IMG/VR virus record: IMGVR_UViG_3300042294_002782
Location: 1 to 41,212 of that record
Length of the DNA stretch: 41,212 bases
From: a virus
Direction: 5' to 3' (one strand)
This document shows positions 13,087 to 21,076 of this stretch, in pieces (within the stretch, counting starts at the first letter, position 1; every line of letters begins with the position of its first letter). Under the pieces are notes generated by a model, which was not told the DNA's origin, did no database searches, and saw only the letters and a list, made by a program, of their open reading frames with translations. The translations under genes were made by a program, and so were the position numbers.

Positions 13087-14091
13087 ATGAGCATGGAAAG
13101 CACAGAAGCAGCCGCTGAAAGCGCGCTGCTAACGGCAGTCATGGCCCCGGACGAGGGCGATATCGGGCAAGCGCCCTCGCAAGAAGTGCGTGACGCTGAC
13201 CCGGATGCTGCGATCGAAGAGGAAGAGACGCCCGAGCAGGAAGAGACGAAGGCAAAGGCCGACGACAAAGCCGAGCCGGACGAAGACGAGATTGAGATTG
13301 CAGGCGAGGAAGGCCAAGAGCCCAAGCGCCTGAAGGTGGCCGATCTGGTCGAGAAGGCGCAAGCGTATGAGCGCATCGAAGCCCAGAAGGCGCAGATCAT
13401 CGAGCGCGTCGAGCAGGAGGCGGTGAGCCAAGCGACGCAACGCTTGCGTCAGGTTGAGCAAGTGGGCCAGCAAACGGCGTACATGCTGCAAGCGGCGTTG
13501 CAGATGCTGGGCGAGCCGCAGCCGCCGAACGCCGAGGCGATGCTGAACCCGTCCAGCCCGCAATACGACCCGGACGGCTACCACCGCGCCTATGCGCAGT
13601 ATCAGCGCGCGAGCCAGCAGTATGGGCAAGCGCGGCAACTGGGCTCGCAGCTTGTGCAGCAGGCGCAGACCGCGCAAGCGCAGGCTAACGAGCATCGCGA
13701 AACACTGGAGTTGCAGCGTCTGACGCGCGCATGGCCCGAGTTCGGCCAGCGCGAGACGCTAGACAAGTTCGTCAACGACATGGGCAAGTCCTACGGCTTT
13801 TCGGCCGAGGAGCTTGATGCCGTTTTGACAGACCACCGGCAGGCACTCGTTGCCCGGGACGCCTTGGCCTATCGGGCCATGAAGGCGCAGAGCGGGGACG
13901 TGAAGGCGAAGGTGGAAGCGAAGGCGCCGAAGCTGGTTCGGAGCAAACAGGAGGCCAAGGGCTCGCCCGCACAAGCGCGCGACCAGAAGGGCCAATTTGC
14001 ACAGAACGCTTTGGGCCGATTGAAGCAGACCAACTCAGACGATGACGCCGCGGCGTTCTTCACCGGATTGGTGAAGGCCGGGCGCATCTAA
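13087..14091 (+). CDS. Scaffolding protein candidate (334 aa)
   Basis: Acidic N-terminus (residues 30-75, long Glu/Asp runs), a central coiled coil (RLKVADLVEKAQAYERIEAQ and on, rich in Gln and Ala) and a basic C-terminal tail (KAKVEAKAPKLVRSKQEAKG, then RDQKGQFAQNALGRLKQ). This charge layout, with a basic tail that docks to the inner capsid surface, is typical of internal scaffolds, and the gene sits right before the major capsid gene. GAGG precedes ATG 13087. No protease domain is visible, so the scaffold probably exits intact, as in P22. Confidence 0.7.
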   Translation: MSMESTEAAAESALLTAVMAPDEGDIGQAPSQEVRDADPDAAIEEEETPEQEETKAKADDKAEPDEDEIEIAGEEGQEPKRLKVADLVEKAQAYERIEAQKAQIIERVEQEAVSQATQRLRQVEQVGQQTAYMLQAALQMLGEPQPPNAEAMLNPSSPQYDPDGYHRAYAQYQRASQQYGQARQLGSQLVQQAQTAQAQANEHRETLELQRLTRAWPEFGQRETLDKFVNDMGKSYGFSAEELDAVLTDHRQALVARDALAYRAMKAQSGDVKAKVEAKAPKLVRSKQEAKGSPAQARDQKGQFAQNALGRLKQTNSDDDAAAFFTGLVKAGRI

Positions 14092-14109
14092 CCCAAAGGA
14101 CAATTCAAC

Positions 14110-15102
14110 ATGACCACGACAACCTATGGACAGGTTGGCGTTCGGGAAGACTTGTCGGATGCGATTTACAACATCGCGCCGACTGACACGCCGTATCAAT
14201 CCACGGTTCAGAAGGGCAAGAAAGCCACGAACCGCGTGATTGAATGGCAGACCGACACGCTGGCTTCCGCAGACGGTTCGATCACCGTTCTTGAAGGCGC
14301 TTCCGCCACTGACCGCACGTTCACTGCAACGGTTCGCCTGAAGAACCACATGCAGATCATGGACCGCGCAATCATCATCTCTGACTCGGCCGATGCCGTC
14401 ACCGCCGCAGGGCGCGACACGGAAACCGGCTATCAGGTGATGAAGCGCACCAAGGAACTGAAGCGGCACATGGAGGCGCGTCTTGCTGGCAACTGGGCTT
14501 CGGATGACGGTTCGGCGCTTACCGCGCGCCAGTGCGCCGGCTTCGAGGCTTGGATCACCACGAACGACAGCCGCAAAGGCTCAACGGCTTCGACGCAGGG
14601 CGGCTACAACAGCGGCACCGGCATCGTGGCTGCGGCGACGGACGGCTCTTCGACCCGTACCTTTACCGAGACGCTGCTCAAGGGCCGCATCAAGGCCTGC
14701 TGGGATGAAGGCGGCGAGGACAGCATCATCATGCTTGGCTCGTTTGCGAAGCAGACCCTCAGCGGCTTCTCTGGCGTTGCGACGAAGTACAACATCGTGG
14801 ACAAGTCCACGGGCTCGAATGTGATCGTCGGCGCTGTGGACCTTTACGCGTCTGACTTTGGCGTCAAGAAAGCGGTGCCGAACCGCTTCGTGGCCACCTC
14901 GTCAACGCGCGGCGCCAGCACGCCGCGTTCGGTGCTGGGTATCGACCCGAAGATGTGGTCCATCCACTATCTGCAACCGTTCTCCGTCGAGCCTCTGGCG
15001 CGCGTTGGCCACGCCAACCGCAAGCTGCTGAAGATGGAGTTTAGCCAGGCGTCCCGAAACGAAAAGGGCAACTGGATTCTGGCCGACATCGCGACGAGCT
15101 AG
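14110..15102 (+). CDS. Major capsid protein, SU10-like / DUF5309 (330 aa)
   Basis: Forms the icosahedral head. The N-terminal pattern (REDLSDAIYNIAPTDTPYQS), the N-A/E-loop segment (VIEWQTDTLA) and the helix with MKRTKELKRHMEARL match the SU10 major capsid protein family, an HK97-fold group found in podoviruses. The end (RKLLKMEFSQASRNEKGNW) also fits, with LxxRNExG-type closing strand. AAAGGA lies before ATG 14110, and it is the only gene of this cluster with clear gaps on both sides, consistent with high expression. Confidence 0.88.
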   Translation: MTTTTYGQVGVREDLSDAIYNIAPTDTPYQSTVQKGKKATNRVIEWQTDTLASADGSITVLEGASATDRTFTATVRLKNHMQIMDRAIIISDSADAVTAAGRDTETGYQVMKRTKELKRHMEARLAGNWASDDGSALTARQCAGFEAWITTNDSRKGSTASTQGGYNSGTGIVAAATDGSSTRTFTETLLKGRIKACWDEGGEDSIIMLGSFAKQTLSGFSGVATKYNIVDKSTGSNVIVGAVDLYASDFGVKKAVPNRFVATSSTRGASTPRSVLGIDPKMWSIHYLQPFSVEPLARVGHANRKLLKMEFSQASRNEKGNWILADIATS

Positions 15103-15125
15103 GACTAACATAGGGTTTCTGGCTG

Positions 15126-15204
15126 CCTGCTTCGGCAGGGGGTAGCGCAGGGTTTAGGACCGTGGTCAAGCGCCCCGCGAGTGTTGAAATGACCCGACAC
15201 TCGC
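15126..15204 (+). terminator. Two hairpins after the capsid gene, possible partial terminator
   Basis: CCTGC-TTCG-GCAGG (15126-15139) is a stable tetraloop hairpin. GCGAGTGT (15177-15184) pairs perfectly with ACACTCGC (15197-15204), and a T6 run follows at 15215-15221 or so, about 11 nt after the stem. Neither is a textbook intrinsic terminator, but the region is transcribed from the capsid gene and could reduce readthrough or process and stabilise the capsid mRNA. Confidence 0.4.
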
Positions 15205-15230
15205 CAGCCAGAACATTTTTTGGAGTGACA

Positions 15231-15635
15231 ATGGCACAAGACCCAAACGACATGAGCGGCGTAGCGGCCGCGACCGCAGGCGAGAGCGCCAGCATCAAGC
15301 GCGCCCGTCAGCGCACGCTGGAAGGCGACGCGCCGCCCGATGCGAACGTGCTGGCAGACGCGATCAGCAAGGCCATGCAGCGTTCCAGCGCCCTGCCGCC
15401 GCAGAGCCTTGGCGAGATCGTCCGCTGCTCTGTGCGCGCTGGGTACGAGACGGTGCGCCAAGTGAACAGTGACGGCTCGTCCCGCATGGTGACGAGCCCG
15501 AAGAAGGTGGTGTTTACCGGCGACGAGACACCGGACGGCAAGACGTATGAGGTGGCCAATGGCCGTCCTGTGCGCCTGAAGCGCGAGGCGTATGAGCGCC
15601 GCCGCGACATGGGCCATGTGATCATCGCCGAATGA
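15231..15635 (+). CDS. Hypothetical protein downstream of capsid gene (134 aa)
   Basis: ATG 15231 has TTGGAGTGA upstream, which decides against a longer GTG-started form at 15162 that would run through the hairpin. N-terminal half helical (DANVLADAISKAMQRSSALP), then a beta-rich part (YETVRQVNSDGSSRMVTSPKK) and a basic end. Couples by ATGA to the next gene. Position suggests head completion; no family recognised. Confidence 0.65.
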   Translation: MAQDPNDMSGVAAATAGESASIKRARQRTLEGDAPPDANVLADAISKAMQRSSALPPQSLGEIVRCSVRAGYETVRQVNSDGSSRMVTSPKKVVFTGDETPDGKTYEVANGRPVRLKREAYERRRDMGHVIIAE

Positions 15636-16156
15636 GGTTCAAATCGGTTCAGTACACGGGCGACCCCGGCGACGACGAAGCCCGCTTCCTGCACGCAGCC
15701 AAGCATCAGCGCGCCTATTCCAAGTGGGAGCTGATGTTCGATTGGGACCCGTTCTTGGGCGTGCTGGAAGAATACCAGTACGACACCGACACCGGGCAGA
15801 TGACGATCAAGCGAACGCAGGATTGCTCTAGCGTGCTCGATGACAATGCCGAGTGGCGCCAGTCTGAGCAGACGTGGCGCAAGAAGGAAGACAAGTGGCT
15901 GCGCTACGCGTCGATCCCGATGCTGGTGGTCGAGCAGTGGATGAAGGAGGGCATCAACGTCCTCCTTGCCGAGACTGACCGCAACGGCGTGCCGAACGAA
16001 CACTTGAAGCGCGTGCTGAAGAAGCTGCGTGACCCCGATTGGCAGCACTTGAAGACCGTGGACATGGATATGGGCGACGGCTCCACCGAGGGCATGACGC
16101 GCATGATCCACGTTCCGGGCAATGGCCTGATCTGGCCGTGTAAGGACGATCTGTGA
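15632..16156 (+). CDS. Conserved-type phage protein near head genes (174 aa)
   Basis: Soluble alpha/beta protein. The stretch ASIPMLVVEQWMKEGINVL followed by LKRVLKKLRDPDWQHLKT is a pattern I associate with hypothetical proteins beside podovirus head genes, where the arrangement of a helix, NGVP and DPDW is typical. No catalytic motif. Coupled on both sides (ATGA before, GTGA after), the last gene before the glycan cassette. Confidence 0.6.
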   Translation: MRFKSVQYTGDPGDDEARFLHAAKHQRAYSKWELMFDWDPFLGVLEEYQYDTDTGQMTIKRTQDCSSVLDDNAEWRQSEQTWRKKEDKWLRYASIPMLVVEQWMKEGINVLLAETDRNGVPNEHLKRVLKKLRDPDWQHLKTVDMDMGDGSTEGMTRMIHVPGNGLIWPCKDDL

Positions 16157-17601
16157 CCGAGCTAAGCGCCTCCGAACTGACTGACGACAACGATCGCCTG
16201 CTACTGGAAGCCCAGCGCGCCGCTCAGCGTGAGAGCTGGGGCGAGGTCATGGCGTGCGCCGATGAGGTGCTGAAGAACGACCCGCTGCGCACTGAGGCGA
16301 TGTTCCTGTCTGCTCTGGCGCTACGCCGTGCGGGCAATGAAGGGACCGCGGCGCAGCTTCTGAGCTTGGCGACGAAGCTAGAGCCGAACCGCGCGCCGAT
16401 CTGGCTGAACCTTGCGATGTGCCTGCATGAGCGGCACCCGCTGGAAGCGTACCGCGCGGCCATGCGGGCGCAGATGATTGCGCCGGACACGCTGGACGGG
16501 CTCTCCATCCTCTGCAACATCGCCAGCACATGCGGGCGTCATGCCGAGGCGCTGGAATGGGCCGAGCGTTCGGAGCGCAAGTACGGGGTCCAGCCAGAGG
16601 TATGCCATAACAAGAGCTTCGCGCTCTTTGCGCTGGGGCGTTGGAAGGAAGCATGGCGCGAGTTCAAGCCGAGCTTGGGCCAGCCGGATCGCAAGATACG
16701 CAACTACCACGCCGGCAAGGAAACGCCGCGCTGGAACCCGAACAAGCATGAGAAGGCCGTGGTGGTGATCTACGGCGAACAGGGCATTGGCGATGAGGTC
16801 ATGTATGCGAGCATGATCCCGGCAGCGATCGAGGCGGCTCAGGCCAAGGGCTCTGGGGTTATCATCGAGTGTTATGAGCGCAACGCCGAACTGTTCCGGC
16901 GCTCTTTTCCAGACGCGACGGTGTACGGATCGCTGCGGGAGATGTACTCTGAGTGGCCGCGTGACGAGGGCGTTACGCATAAGCTGGAGATGGGCGGTCT
17001 TGGTGAGTTCTTTGCGCCGGAGCCATTTAAGCGCGACCGCTTCCTTGCCTGTGATGATGCTCGCTCTGCTGCGTGGCAAGCGTGGCTTTCGCGATCTGGT
17101 CGAGTGGGTTCACTGGCGCGCCCGCGTGTGGGCATTGCATGGACAGGCGGAAGCTGGGAAACCGGACGCGGCCGACGCTCCGTCCCGTTCGAGGACATCC
17201 TAGCGCTGATGCGCGGCCAGGACTGCACGTTTGTCAGCCTGGAATATGAAGACCGCCGCAAGGACCTAGAGTTCGCGCCCGATGTGCTGAACCCGTATTG
17301 GGCGACGCGCAAGGGCGCCGACATGGACGATCTGGCGGCGATCCTGACCAATCTAGATTTGGTCATCAGCGTGCAGACGAGCGTGGTGGACTATTGCGGC
17401 GCGCTCGGCGTGCCGTGCTGGGCGCTTGCCGATGCGGTCCCGCAATGGCGCTACACCGGATTTTTCGGTGAAGACACGATGGGCTTTTACGAGAGCGTGA
17501 AGGTCTATCGTCAGAAGCAATGGGGCGAATGGAAGCCTGTGATCCAGCAAGTCGCGCGCGATCTTAAGGCGCTGACCGACAGCAAGGCGGCGGCGGCATG
17601 A
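16153..17601 (+). CDS. TPR-domain glycosyltransferase, GT9-like (482 aa)
   Basis: Residues 10-170 form tetratricopeptide repeats (AQRAAQRESWGEVMACADEV, then PLRTEAMFLSALALRRAGNE, then APIWLNLAMCLHE). Residues about 190-470 are a GT-B type transferase like ADP-heptose:LPS heptosyltransferases: VVIYGEQGIGDEVMYASMIP near the start, VGIAWTGGSWETGRGRRSVP in the middle, and the donor-site end ILTNLDLVISVQTSVVDYCG with ALGVPCWAL. Combined TPR-GT9 proteins modify cell-surface glycans or protein glycans. Here it is the first of three coupled carbohydrate genes embedded in virion genes. GTG start in a GTGA overlap. Acceptor unknown. Confidence 0.8.
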   Translation: MTELSASELTDDNDRLLLEAQRAAQRESWGEVMACADEVLKNDPLRTEAMFLSALALRRAGNEGTAAQLLSLATKLEPNRAPIWLNLAMCLHERHPLEAYRAAMRAQMIAPDTLDGLSILCNIASTCGRHAEALEWAERSERKYGVQPEVCHNKSFALFALGRWKEAWREFKPSLGQPDRKIRNYHAGKETPRWNPNKHEKAVVVIYGEQGIGDEVMYASMIPAAIEAAQAKGSGVIIECYERNAELFRRSFPDATVYGSLREMYSEWPRDEGVTHKLEMGGLGEFFAPEPFKRDRFLACDDARSAAWQAWLSRSGRVGSLARPRVGIAWTGGSWETGRGRRSVPFEDILALMRGQDCTFVSLEYEDRRKDLEFAPDVLNPYWATRKGADMDDLAAILTNLDLVISVQTSVVDYCGALGVPCWALADAVPQWRYTGFFGEDTMGFYESVKVYRQKQWGEWKPVIQQVARDLKALTDSKAAAA

Positions 17602-18140
17602 TCCATCCGCTCGCGGTGGTTCACGATGACTGCACCATCGGCAAGAGAACGCGCGTCTGGCAATTCGCCAGCGTGCTCCGCGGCGCTGTGCTGGGCGAGG
17701 ATTGCAATGTGGCCTCCGGCGCGTGCTTTGACGGCTCAGTCGCGGGCGATCGGGTCATCATCTGCCACAACGTAGCGGCGGGGCCGGGTTTCAAGCTCGG
17801 CAATGACGTGTTCATTGGGCCGAACGCGGTTCTGTGCAACGACGCGTGGCCACGCGCGCACAAGGAGGGGTTCGACGTCTCCAAGTTCGACGGCAAGCGC
17901 TGGGCGATCATCATTGACGATGGCGCCACGGTTTGCGCCGGCGCGGTGATCTTGCCGGGCGTTCACATCGGCGCGGGCGCGATGGTTGGCGCGGGCGTGG
18001 TCTGCGGCCATGACGTGCCGCCTGGGATGCTGATGCTTAGCAACAATATGTGCGCGCCGGTCGGGACCGAAGCGCAGAAAGTGCGGATGCGGTTCGCCGG
18101 TGAGCGCATCCGGCCAAGCACGGTCCAGTTGCGCGGATGA
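17598..18140 (+). CDS. Left-handed beta-helix sugar N-acetyltransferase, WbpD/FdtC-like (180 aa)
   Basis: Hexapeptide repeat acetyltransferase. IHPLAVVHDDCTIGKRTRVW at the N-terminus, NDVFIGPNAVLCNDAWPRAH in the centre and the late repeats TVCAGAVILPGVHIGAGAMV follow the layout of amino-sugar acetyltransferases that act on UDP- or dTDP-linked 3-amino sugars; H of ICHNV or H of CGHDV would be candidates near the active site. Forms trimers with acetyl-CoA between subunits in known members. Coupled to glycosyltransferase genes on both sides, so it probably prepares or decorates the transferred sugar. Confidence 0.8.
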   Translation: MIHPLAVVHDDCTIGKRTRVWQFASVLRGAVLGEDCNVASGACFDGSVAGDRVIICHNVAAGPGFKLGNDVFIGPNAVLCNDAWPRAHKEGFDVSKFDGKRWAIIIDDGATVCAGAVILPGVHIGAGAMVGAGVVCGHDVPPGMLMLSNNMCAPVGTEAQKVRMRFAGERIRPSTVQLRG

Positions 18141-18754
18141 TTACGGTCGCGGTTCCGTTTTGGGATGCAAACGAGCAGAGCCTGCCGTTCTCGCGCCACT
18201 ACACGACCGAGGACGTGGAAAAGCTTTACCGGGGCTTTAAGCGCAACCTGACTGTGCCGTTCCGCTTCGTGTGCTTCACCGAGAAGCCGCGCGAGTTCGC
18301 AGAGCCGATCTGGCAGGAGCGCTTGAGCGCGGCCGAGCCGGGCTACAGCGCGTGCATTGAGCCGTATCGGCTTGACGAGCCCATGATCCTCGTCGGGCTG
18401 GATACGGTGATCGTCGGCAATTGCGACGAGCTGGCGCGCTATTGCCTGGAAGGCTCACAATTGGCCGTCCCGCGCGACCCGTTCTTTCCTGAGAAGGTCT
18501 GCAACGGTGTGGCGCTCGTGCCGAAGGGTCACGGCTGGGTGTGGTCAGAGTTTCCGGGCGGCAATGACATGGAGTGGATCAGGTCGCTGCCGGTGGCGGT
18601 GATTGACGACCTGTTTCCGCGCCAAGTGGTCAGCTTCAAGGGCCACACCAAGCATTACGGCATCGAGGACGAGACGCGCATCGTGTACTTCCACGGCGAA
18701 GAAAAGCCGCATCAGTTGGCGCACTTAGATTGGGTCGCTGAGTCATGGCGATAA
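18137..18754 (+). CDS. Glycosyltransferase-like protein, GT-A fold (205 aa)
   Basis: Residues 1-50 form a nucleotide-binding start (ITVAVPFWDAN, then FRFVCFTEKP), and MILVGLDTVIVGNCDEL (about 82-98) has the LDTVIVG motif that carries the metal-binding aspartate in GT8-like enzymes. VPRDPFF, CNGVALVPKG and the late HYGIEDETRIVYFHGEEKPH also resemble that group. Short for a full enzyme but complete through the core. Last of the three-gene carbohydrate cassette and overlaps the following tail-adaptor gene by 10 nt. Confidence 0.65.
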   Translation: MITVAVPFWDANEQSLPFSRHYTTEDVEKLYRGFKRNLTVPFRFVCFTEKPREFAEPIWQERLSAAEPGYSACIEPYRLDEPMILVGLDTVIVGNCDELARYCLEGSQLAVPRDPFFPEKVCNGVALVPKGHGWVWSEFPGGNDMEWIRSLPVAVIDDLFPRQVVSFKGHTKHYGIEDETRIVYFHGEEKPHQLAHLDWVAESWR

Positions 18755-19401
18755 CGAACATCGGCACGCTGCAAACTGCGGTCGAGAGCTGGCTTGAGCG
18801 CACGTTTGACGACTCGCTGTTCCTCGAATGGGCCAATGACGTGGCCGACAAACTGACGAACGGCGTGATGAGCCCGGACGGCAAGACGTGGTTCATGCAG
18901 CCGGTGCGGGTGCGTTCGATGGAGACGCAAGGCACGATCACGACCACCAGCGCCGTGGGCGCGCTGCCGGCGTCATGGCTTGAATTCAAGCGGATCTGGA
19001 TTGATGCTTCGGACGGCTCGGGCAAGGACCTGATTTACACGCCGCTCCGCCAGTTCAAGACGGACCCGGATTCAATCGCAACCGGCACGCCGCAGAAGTA
19101 CACGATCGACGGCGACAATCTCTATGTGGCGCCTACGACCGACGCGACGCTTCAGGTGACGTATTACACCAAGCTCGGCGCGTTCACGGGCGACAGTTCG
19201 ACGGACGACATACTGACCAACCATCCGGGGCTTTATCGCCAGGGCGTCATTGCCGAGGCGTGCGACTGGATGGCCGATTTCGAGCGTGCCAATGTGGAGC
19301 GGTCCAAGATGTTTGCGCAGGCCAATGGTTTGACCGCGATGGAGCGGCGCGCGCAGTCGAGCGGGTCTATTCTGGTCGCGCGTCCAGGGAGCGTCGCCTA
19401 A
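18745..19401 (+). CDS. Head-tail adaptor, P22 gp4-like (218 aa)
   Basis: Helical N-terminus (TLQTAVESWLERTFDDSLFL, then EWANDVADKLTNG), a central beta-domain (FKRIWIDASDGSGKDLIYTP, then YVAPTTDATLQVTYYTKL) and a C-terminal helix (YRQGVIAEACDWMADFERAN) form the pattern of portal-binding tail accessory proteins in short-tailed phages, which assemble as a ring under the portal. No lysozyme motif is visible (P22 gp4 has muralytic activity). Returning to virion genes here shows the glycan cassette is an insertion into this operon. Confidence 0.7.
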   Translation: MAITNIGTLQTAVESWLERTFDDSLFLEWANDVADKLTNGVMSPDGKTWFMQPVRVRSMETQGTITTTSAVGALPASWLEFKRIWIDASDGSGKDLIYTPLRQFKTDPDSIATGTPQKYTIDGDNLYVAPTTDATLQVTYYTKLGAFTGDSSTDDILTNHPGLYRQGVIAEACDWMADFERANVERSKMFAQANGLTAMERRAQSSGSILVARPGSVA

Positions 19402-19889
19402 TGGGTTTCTTAAGCCGCATCCTAGGCATCGTGAATGCCGAGCCGCCGAAGATGATGCCCGCCGCAGAGCCGCATCAGTTTCAGTTCCCGATGGGTCCGG
19501 GCGGCGTGACGGAGGATCCTGCACCGTGGGCGCGTGCTCCAGTGACGCTGCCCGATGATCTGGAAAACAAGCTACGCGGCGTGCCGTTTTCGTCGGTGGT
19601 GGCGCAAGGCGGCGACATGGCACCGTCTAGCTCTAGCTACAACGCGGTCGGGCCAGTGCGCGGCATGGAGCCACTAAGCGCGCCACAAATGCCGATGCCG
19701 TCATACGTGCCGCGTCCTGATCCCGAATTGGCGGCACTCCTGTCGCGCTCGAACGATCAGTTGGACTACTACCGCCGCGAGGGTGAGCAAGATTTGGAGC
19801 GCCTGCGCGAACAGCGCGACCGTTACAACAGGCGAACGGGCGCGCTCGAACGCCAGCGCCGGGGCGGCACTGGCGGCGGCGGCTACTAG
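19401..19889 (+). CDS. Hypothetical virion-associated protein with MGFLSRILG start (162 aa)
   Basis: TAATG overlap with the adaptor gene. The N-terminal MGFLSRILGIV resembles the starts of the products at 23312, 24761, 25403 and 25729. The middle is proline- and methionine-rich; residues 108-155 form a charged helix (PDPELAALLSRSNDQLDYYR and RLREQRDRYNRRTG), ending in a glycine run. Such helix plus low-complexity proteins in this zone are likely minor virion or ejection components. Confidence 0.6.
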   Translation: MGFLSRILGIVNAEPPKMMPAAEPHQFQFPMGPGGVTEDPAPWARAPVTLPDDLENKLRGVPFSSVVAQGGDMAPSSSSYNAVGPVRGMEPLSAPQMPMPSYVPRPDPELAALLSRSNDQLDYYRREGEQDLERLREQRDRYNRRTGALERQRRGGTGGGGY

Positions 19890-20071
19890 TCGGCGCAATA
19901 GTAAACAGTCGGCCCATCTGGGCCACGCTCTGAAACGAGCTTGGCGGGGTCTTCGCAAAGCACGGACGGGCCGAGTTCTTCGCTAGCGGCTGGCGCCTCC
20001 AAGACAGGCGGCGGTGACGGTGGTTGCGGGCTGCACGCGGACAGCGCGACGATGATGAAAATGCGGCGCAT
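19886..20071 (-). CDS. Small lipoprotein (61 aa)
   Basis: Reverse-strand gene within the forward virion operon. Signal peptide MRRIFIIVA with lipobox LSAC (10-13, lipidated C13), then a proline-rich stretch and a short globular end with two further cysteines (VLCEDP, YYCAD). GGAG stands 8 nt before ATG 20069-20071. It lies downstream of the membrane protein gene and its terminator. Outer-membrane or periplasmic anchoring makes receptor masking or superinfection exclusion plausible, as with other phage lipoproteins; this is inference. Its 3' end overlaps the preceding forward gene by 4 nt. Confidence 0.7.
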   Translation of the reverse strand: MRRIFIIVALSACSPQPPSPPPVLEAPAASEELGPSVLCEDPAKLVSERGPDGPTVYYCAD

Positions 20072-20083
20072 GGTTGGCGCTCC

Positions 20084-20118
20084 AAAAAGAAGCGGCCCCG
20101 CACGTTAGCACGGGGCCG
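20084..20118 (-). terminator. Intrinsic terminator between membrane protein and lipoprotein genes
   Basis: In the leftward direction, CGGCCCCG (20118-20111) and CGGGGCCG (20100-20093) form a perfect 8-bp stem with a 10-nt loop, followed by CTTCTTTTT. It stands after the 222-residue gene and 13 nt before the lipoprotein start, so it would make the lipoprotein the less expressed distal gene. Confidence 0.65.
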
Positions 20119-20123
20119 GTGAG

Positions 20124-20792
20124 TTACTTAGTGATGACGAGGCGGGGCTTGGCGGCTTTCGCAGCCTTGCGCGCCTTGCGGGTCGCGGCGGCTTTCTTGC
20201 CGCGCTCTTTGAACATCAGCGCCATCCGCTCTTCTTGCGTGATGGGCGCAGGCACCCGGAACTTCTCGGCCGCGAAGTTGAGGAGGCCGAGGAGCACGAG
20301 TGCGAACCAAAGCTCACCGTCAAGCGGGCTCAAGTTCGCGTTCGTGGGACGGACCAATCGGCGAGCGGCCTCTTGGATTTCCCAGGAGTCCACCGTTTGC
20401 TCCGAGATCGTCAGGCTGGCTTGCGAGGCAAGCGCCTGATCGACTTCGTACGCCGGGGAAGCGTGGTAGGCGTCCCAGGCGGTCTGATCGTTGTGGAGCT
20501 TCACTGCCGACCCGAAGAAGAAAACGGGAAAGCAGAGAAAGGCGATCGCGATGAGGCGAACGATGCCGGCTTGTTTGCGAACGCTGGCGCGCTCGTCGTT
20601 TTTCATTTGGCCGATGAGCGTGAAGCCCAGAGCGGCGAGGATCGCGCCGAGGATAGTGATTGCCGCAAACTGGACGCCCTCAATCGGCGTGGCTTGCGTC
20701 TCGTACGCGAACAGGGCGCTTTTGCTCTCCACGGAGAGGATGAGCACCCACAGGCTGACGGTGATCGCCGCCTGCTGGGTTTGGACTTTCAT
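20124..20792 (-). CDS. Polytopic membrane protein of an inserted (moron) cassette (222 aa)
   Basis: Three clear transmembrane helices at about 40-63 (AAITILGAILAALGFTLIG), 77-97 (LIAIAFLCFPVFFFG) and 160-176 (LWFALVLLGLLNF), plus a weaker one near 9-22. A loop of about 60 residues lies between the third-last and last helix, and the C-terminus is very basic (KKAAATRKARKAAKAAK). AAGGAA precedes the ATG. A strong promoter (TTGACA/TATACT) with an operator in its spacer drives it, divergent from the RHH gene. This isolated, self-regulated, reverse-strand setting is typical of lysogenic-conversion genes. Function unknown. Confidence 0.75.
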   Translation of the reverse strand: MKVQTQQAAITVSLWVLILSVESKSALFAYETQATPIEGVQFAAITILGAILAALGFTLIGQMKNDERASVRKQAGIVRLIAIAFLCFPVFFFGSAVKLHNDQTAWDAYHASPAYEVDQALASQASLTISEQTVDSWEIQEAARRLVRPTNANLSPLDGELWFALVLLGLLNFAAEKFRVPAPITQEERMALMFKERGKKAAATRKARKAAKAAKPRLVITK

Positions 20793-20821
20793 GGTTGGTT
20801 TCCTTTGCTAACCATGAGCCA

Positions 20822-20872
20822 AGTATAGCGTGTGCTATACGCTTGTCAATGACGTATAGCGTGTGCTATGCG
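20822..20872. promoter_or_regulatory. Divergent promoters with two 18-bp operators
   Basis: Operators GTATAGCGTGTGCTATAC (20823-20840, perfect arms) and GTATAGCGTGTGCTATGC (20854-20871, one change) are 31 bp apart, about three helical turns. Leftward promoter: TTGACA (20844-20849), 16-bp spacer, TATACT (20822-20827), a near-consensus match with its spacer occupied by the first operator. Rightward: TTGTCA (20843-20848) and TATGCG (20867-20872), the -10 within the second operator. The RHH protein encoded just to the right is the obvious binder. Confidence 0.75.
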
Positions 20873-20881
20873 GGGTGCATT

Positions 20882-21076
20882 ATGGCAAAAGCACCCAAAA
20901 CGCCGGTTTCTGTGCGGTTATCCACAGAAGAGTTAGAGCTGCTGGAGCGCGTCGCTGAGCGAAGCCACGGCGGCAACAAGACGAAGGCCATCGTGGAGAG
21001 CTTGCAGCTCCGCGAGGCCAAGCGCGAATTAACGAAGGAGCAATTGCTTGCTGAATTGGAACGAAGGCTCAGGTGA
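20882..21076 (+). CDS. Ribbon-helix-helix regulator, CopG/Arc type (64 aa)
   Basis: Residues 7-42 show the fold: TPVSVRLSTEELELLERVAE (DNA-contacting strand VSVRL, then helix A), the turn HGGNKTKAIVESL (helix B). The rest is a charged helix. Arc/CopG dimers bind inverted or tandem half-sites in the major groove, consistent with the two palindromes directly upstream. ATG 20882 is used; in-frame upstream codons would lie within the operator. Likely a repressor of itself and of the divergent membrane protein operon. It could also be the antitoxin part of a toxin pair, but no toxin-like neighbour is recognisable. Confidence 0.8.
   Translation: MAKAPKTPVSVRLSTEELELLERVAERSHGGNKTKAIVESLQLREAKRELTKEQLLAELERRLR

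Noticed and set aside
15308-16111. 267-codon reverse frame
   Set aside because: Antisense to two coupled forward genes; no start signal; high GC makes long antisense frames common.
20235-20828. 197-codon forward frame opposite the membrane protein
   Set aside because: The reverse frame has transmembrane helices, a ribosome site, a strong promoter and a terminator; the forward frame has none.
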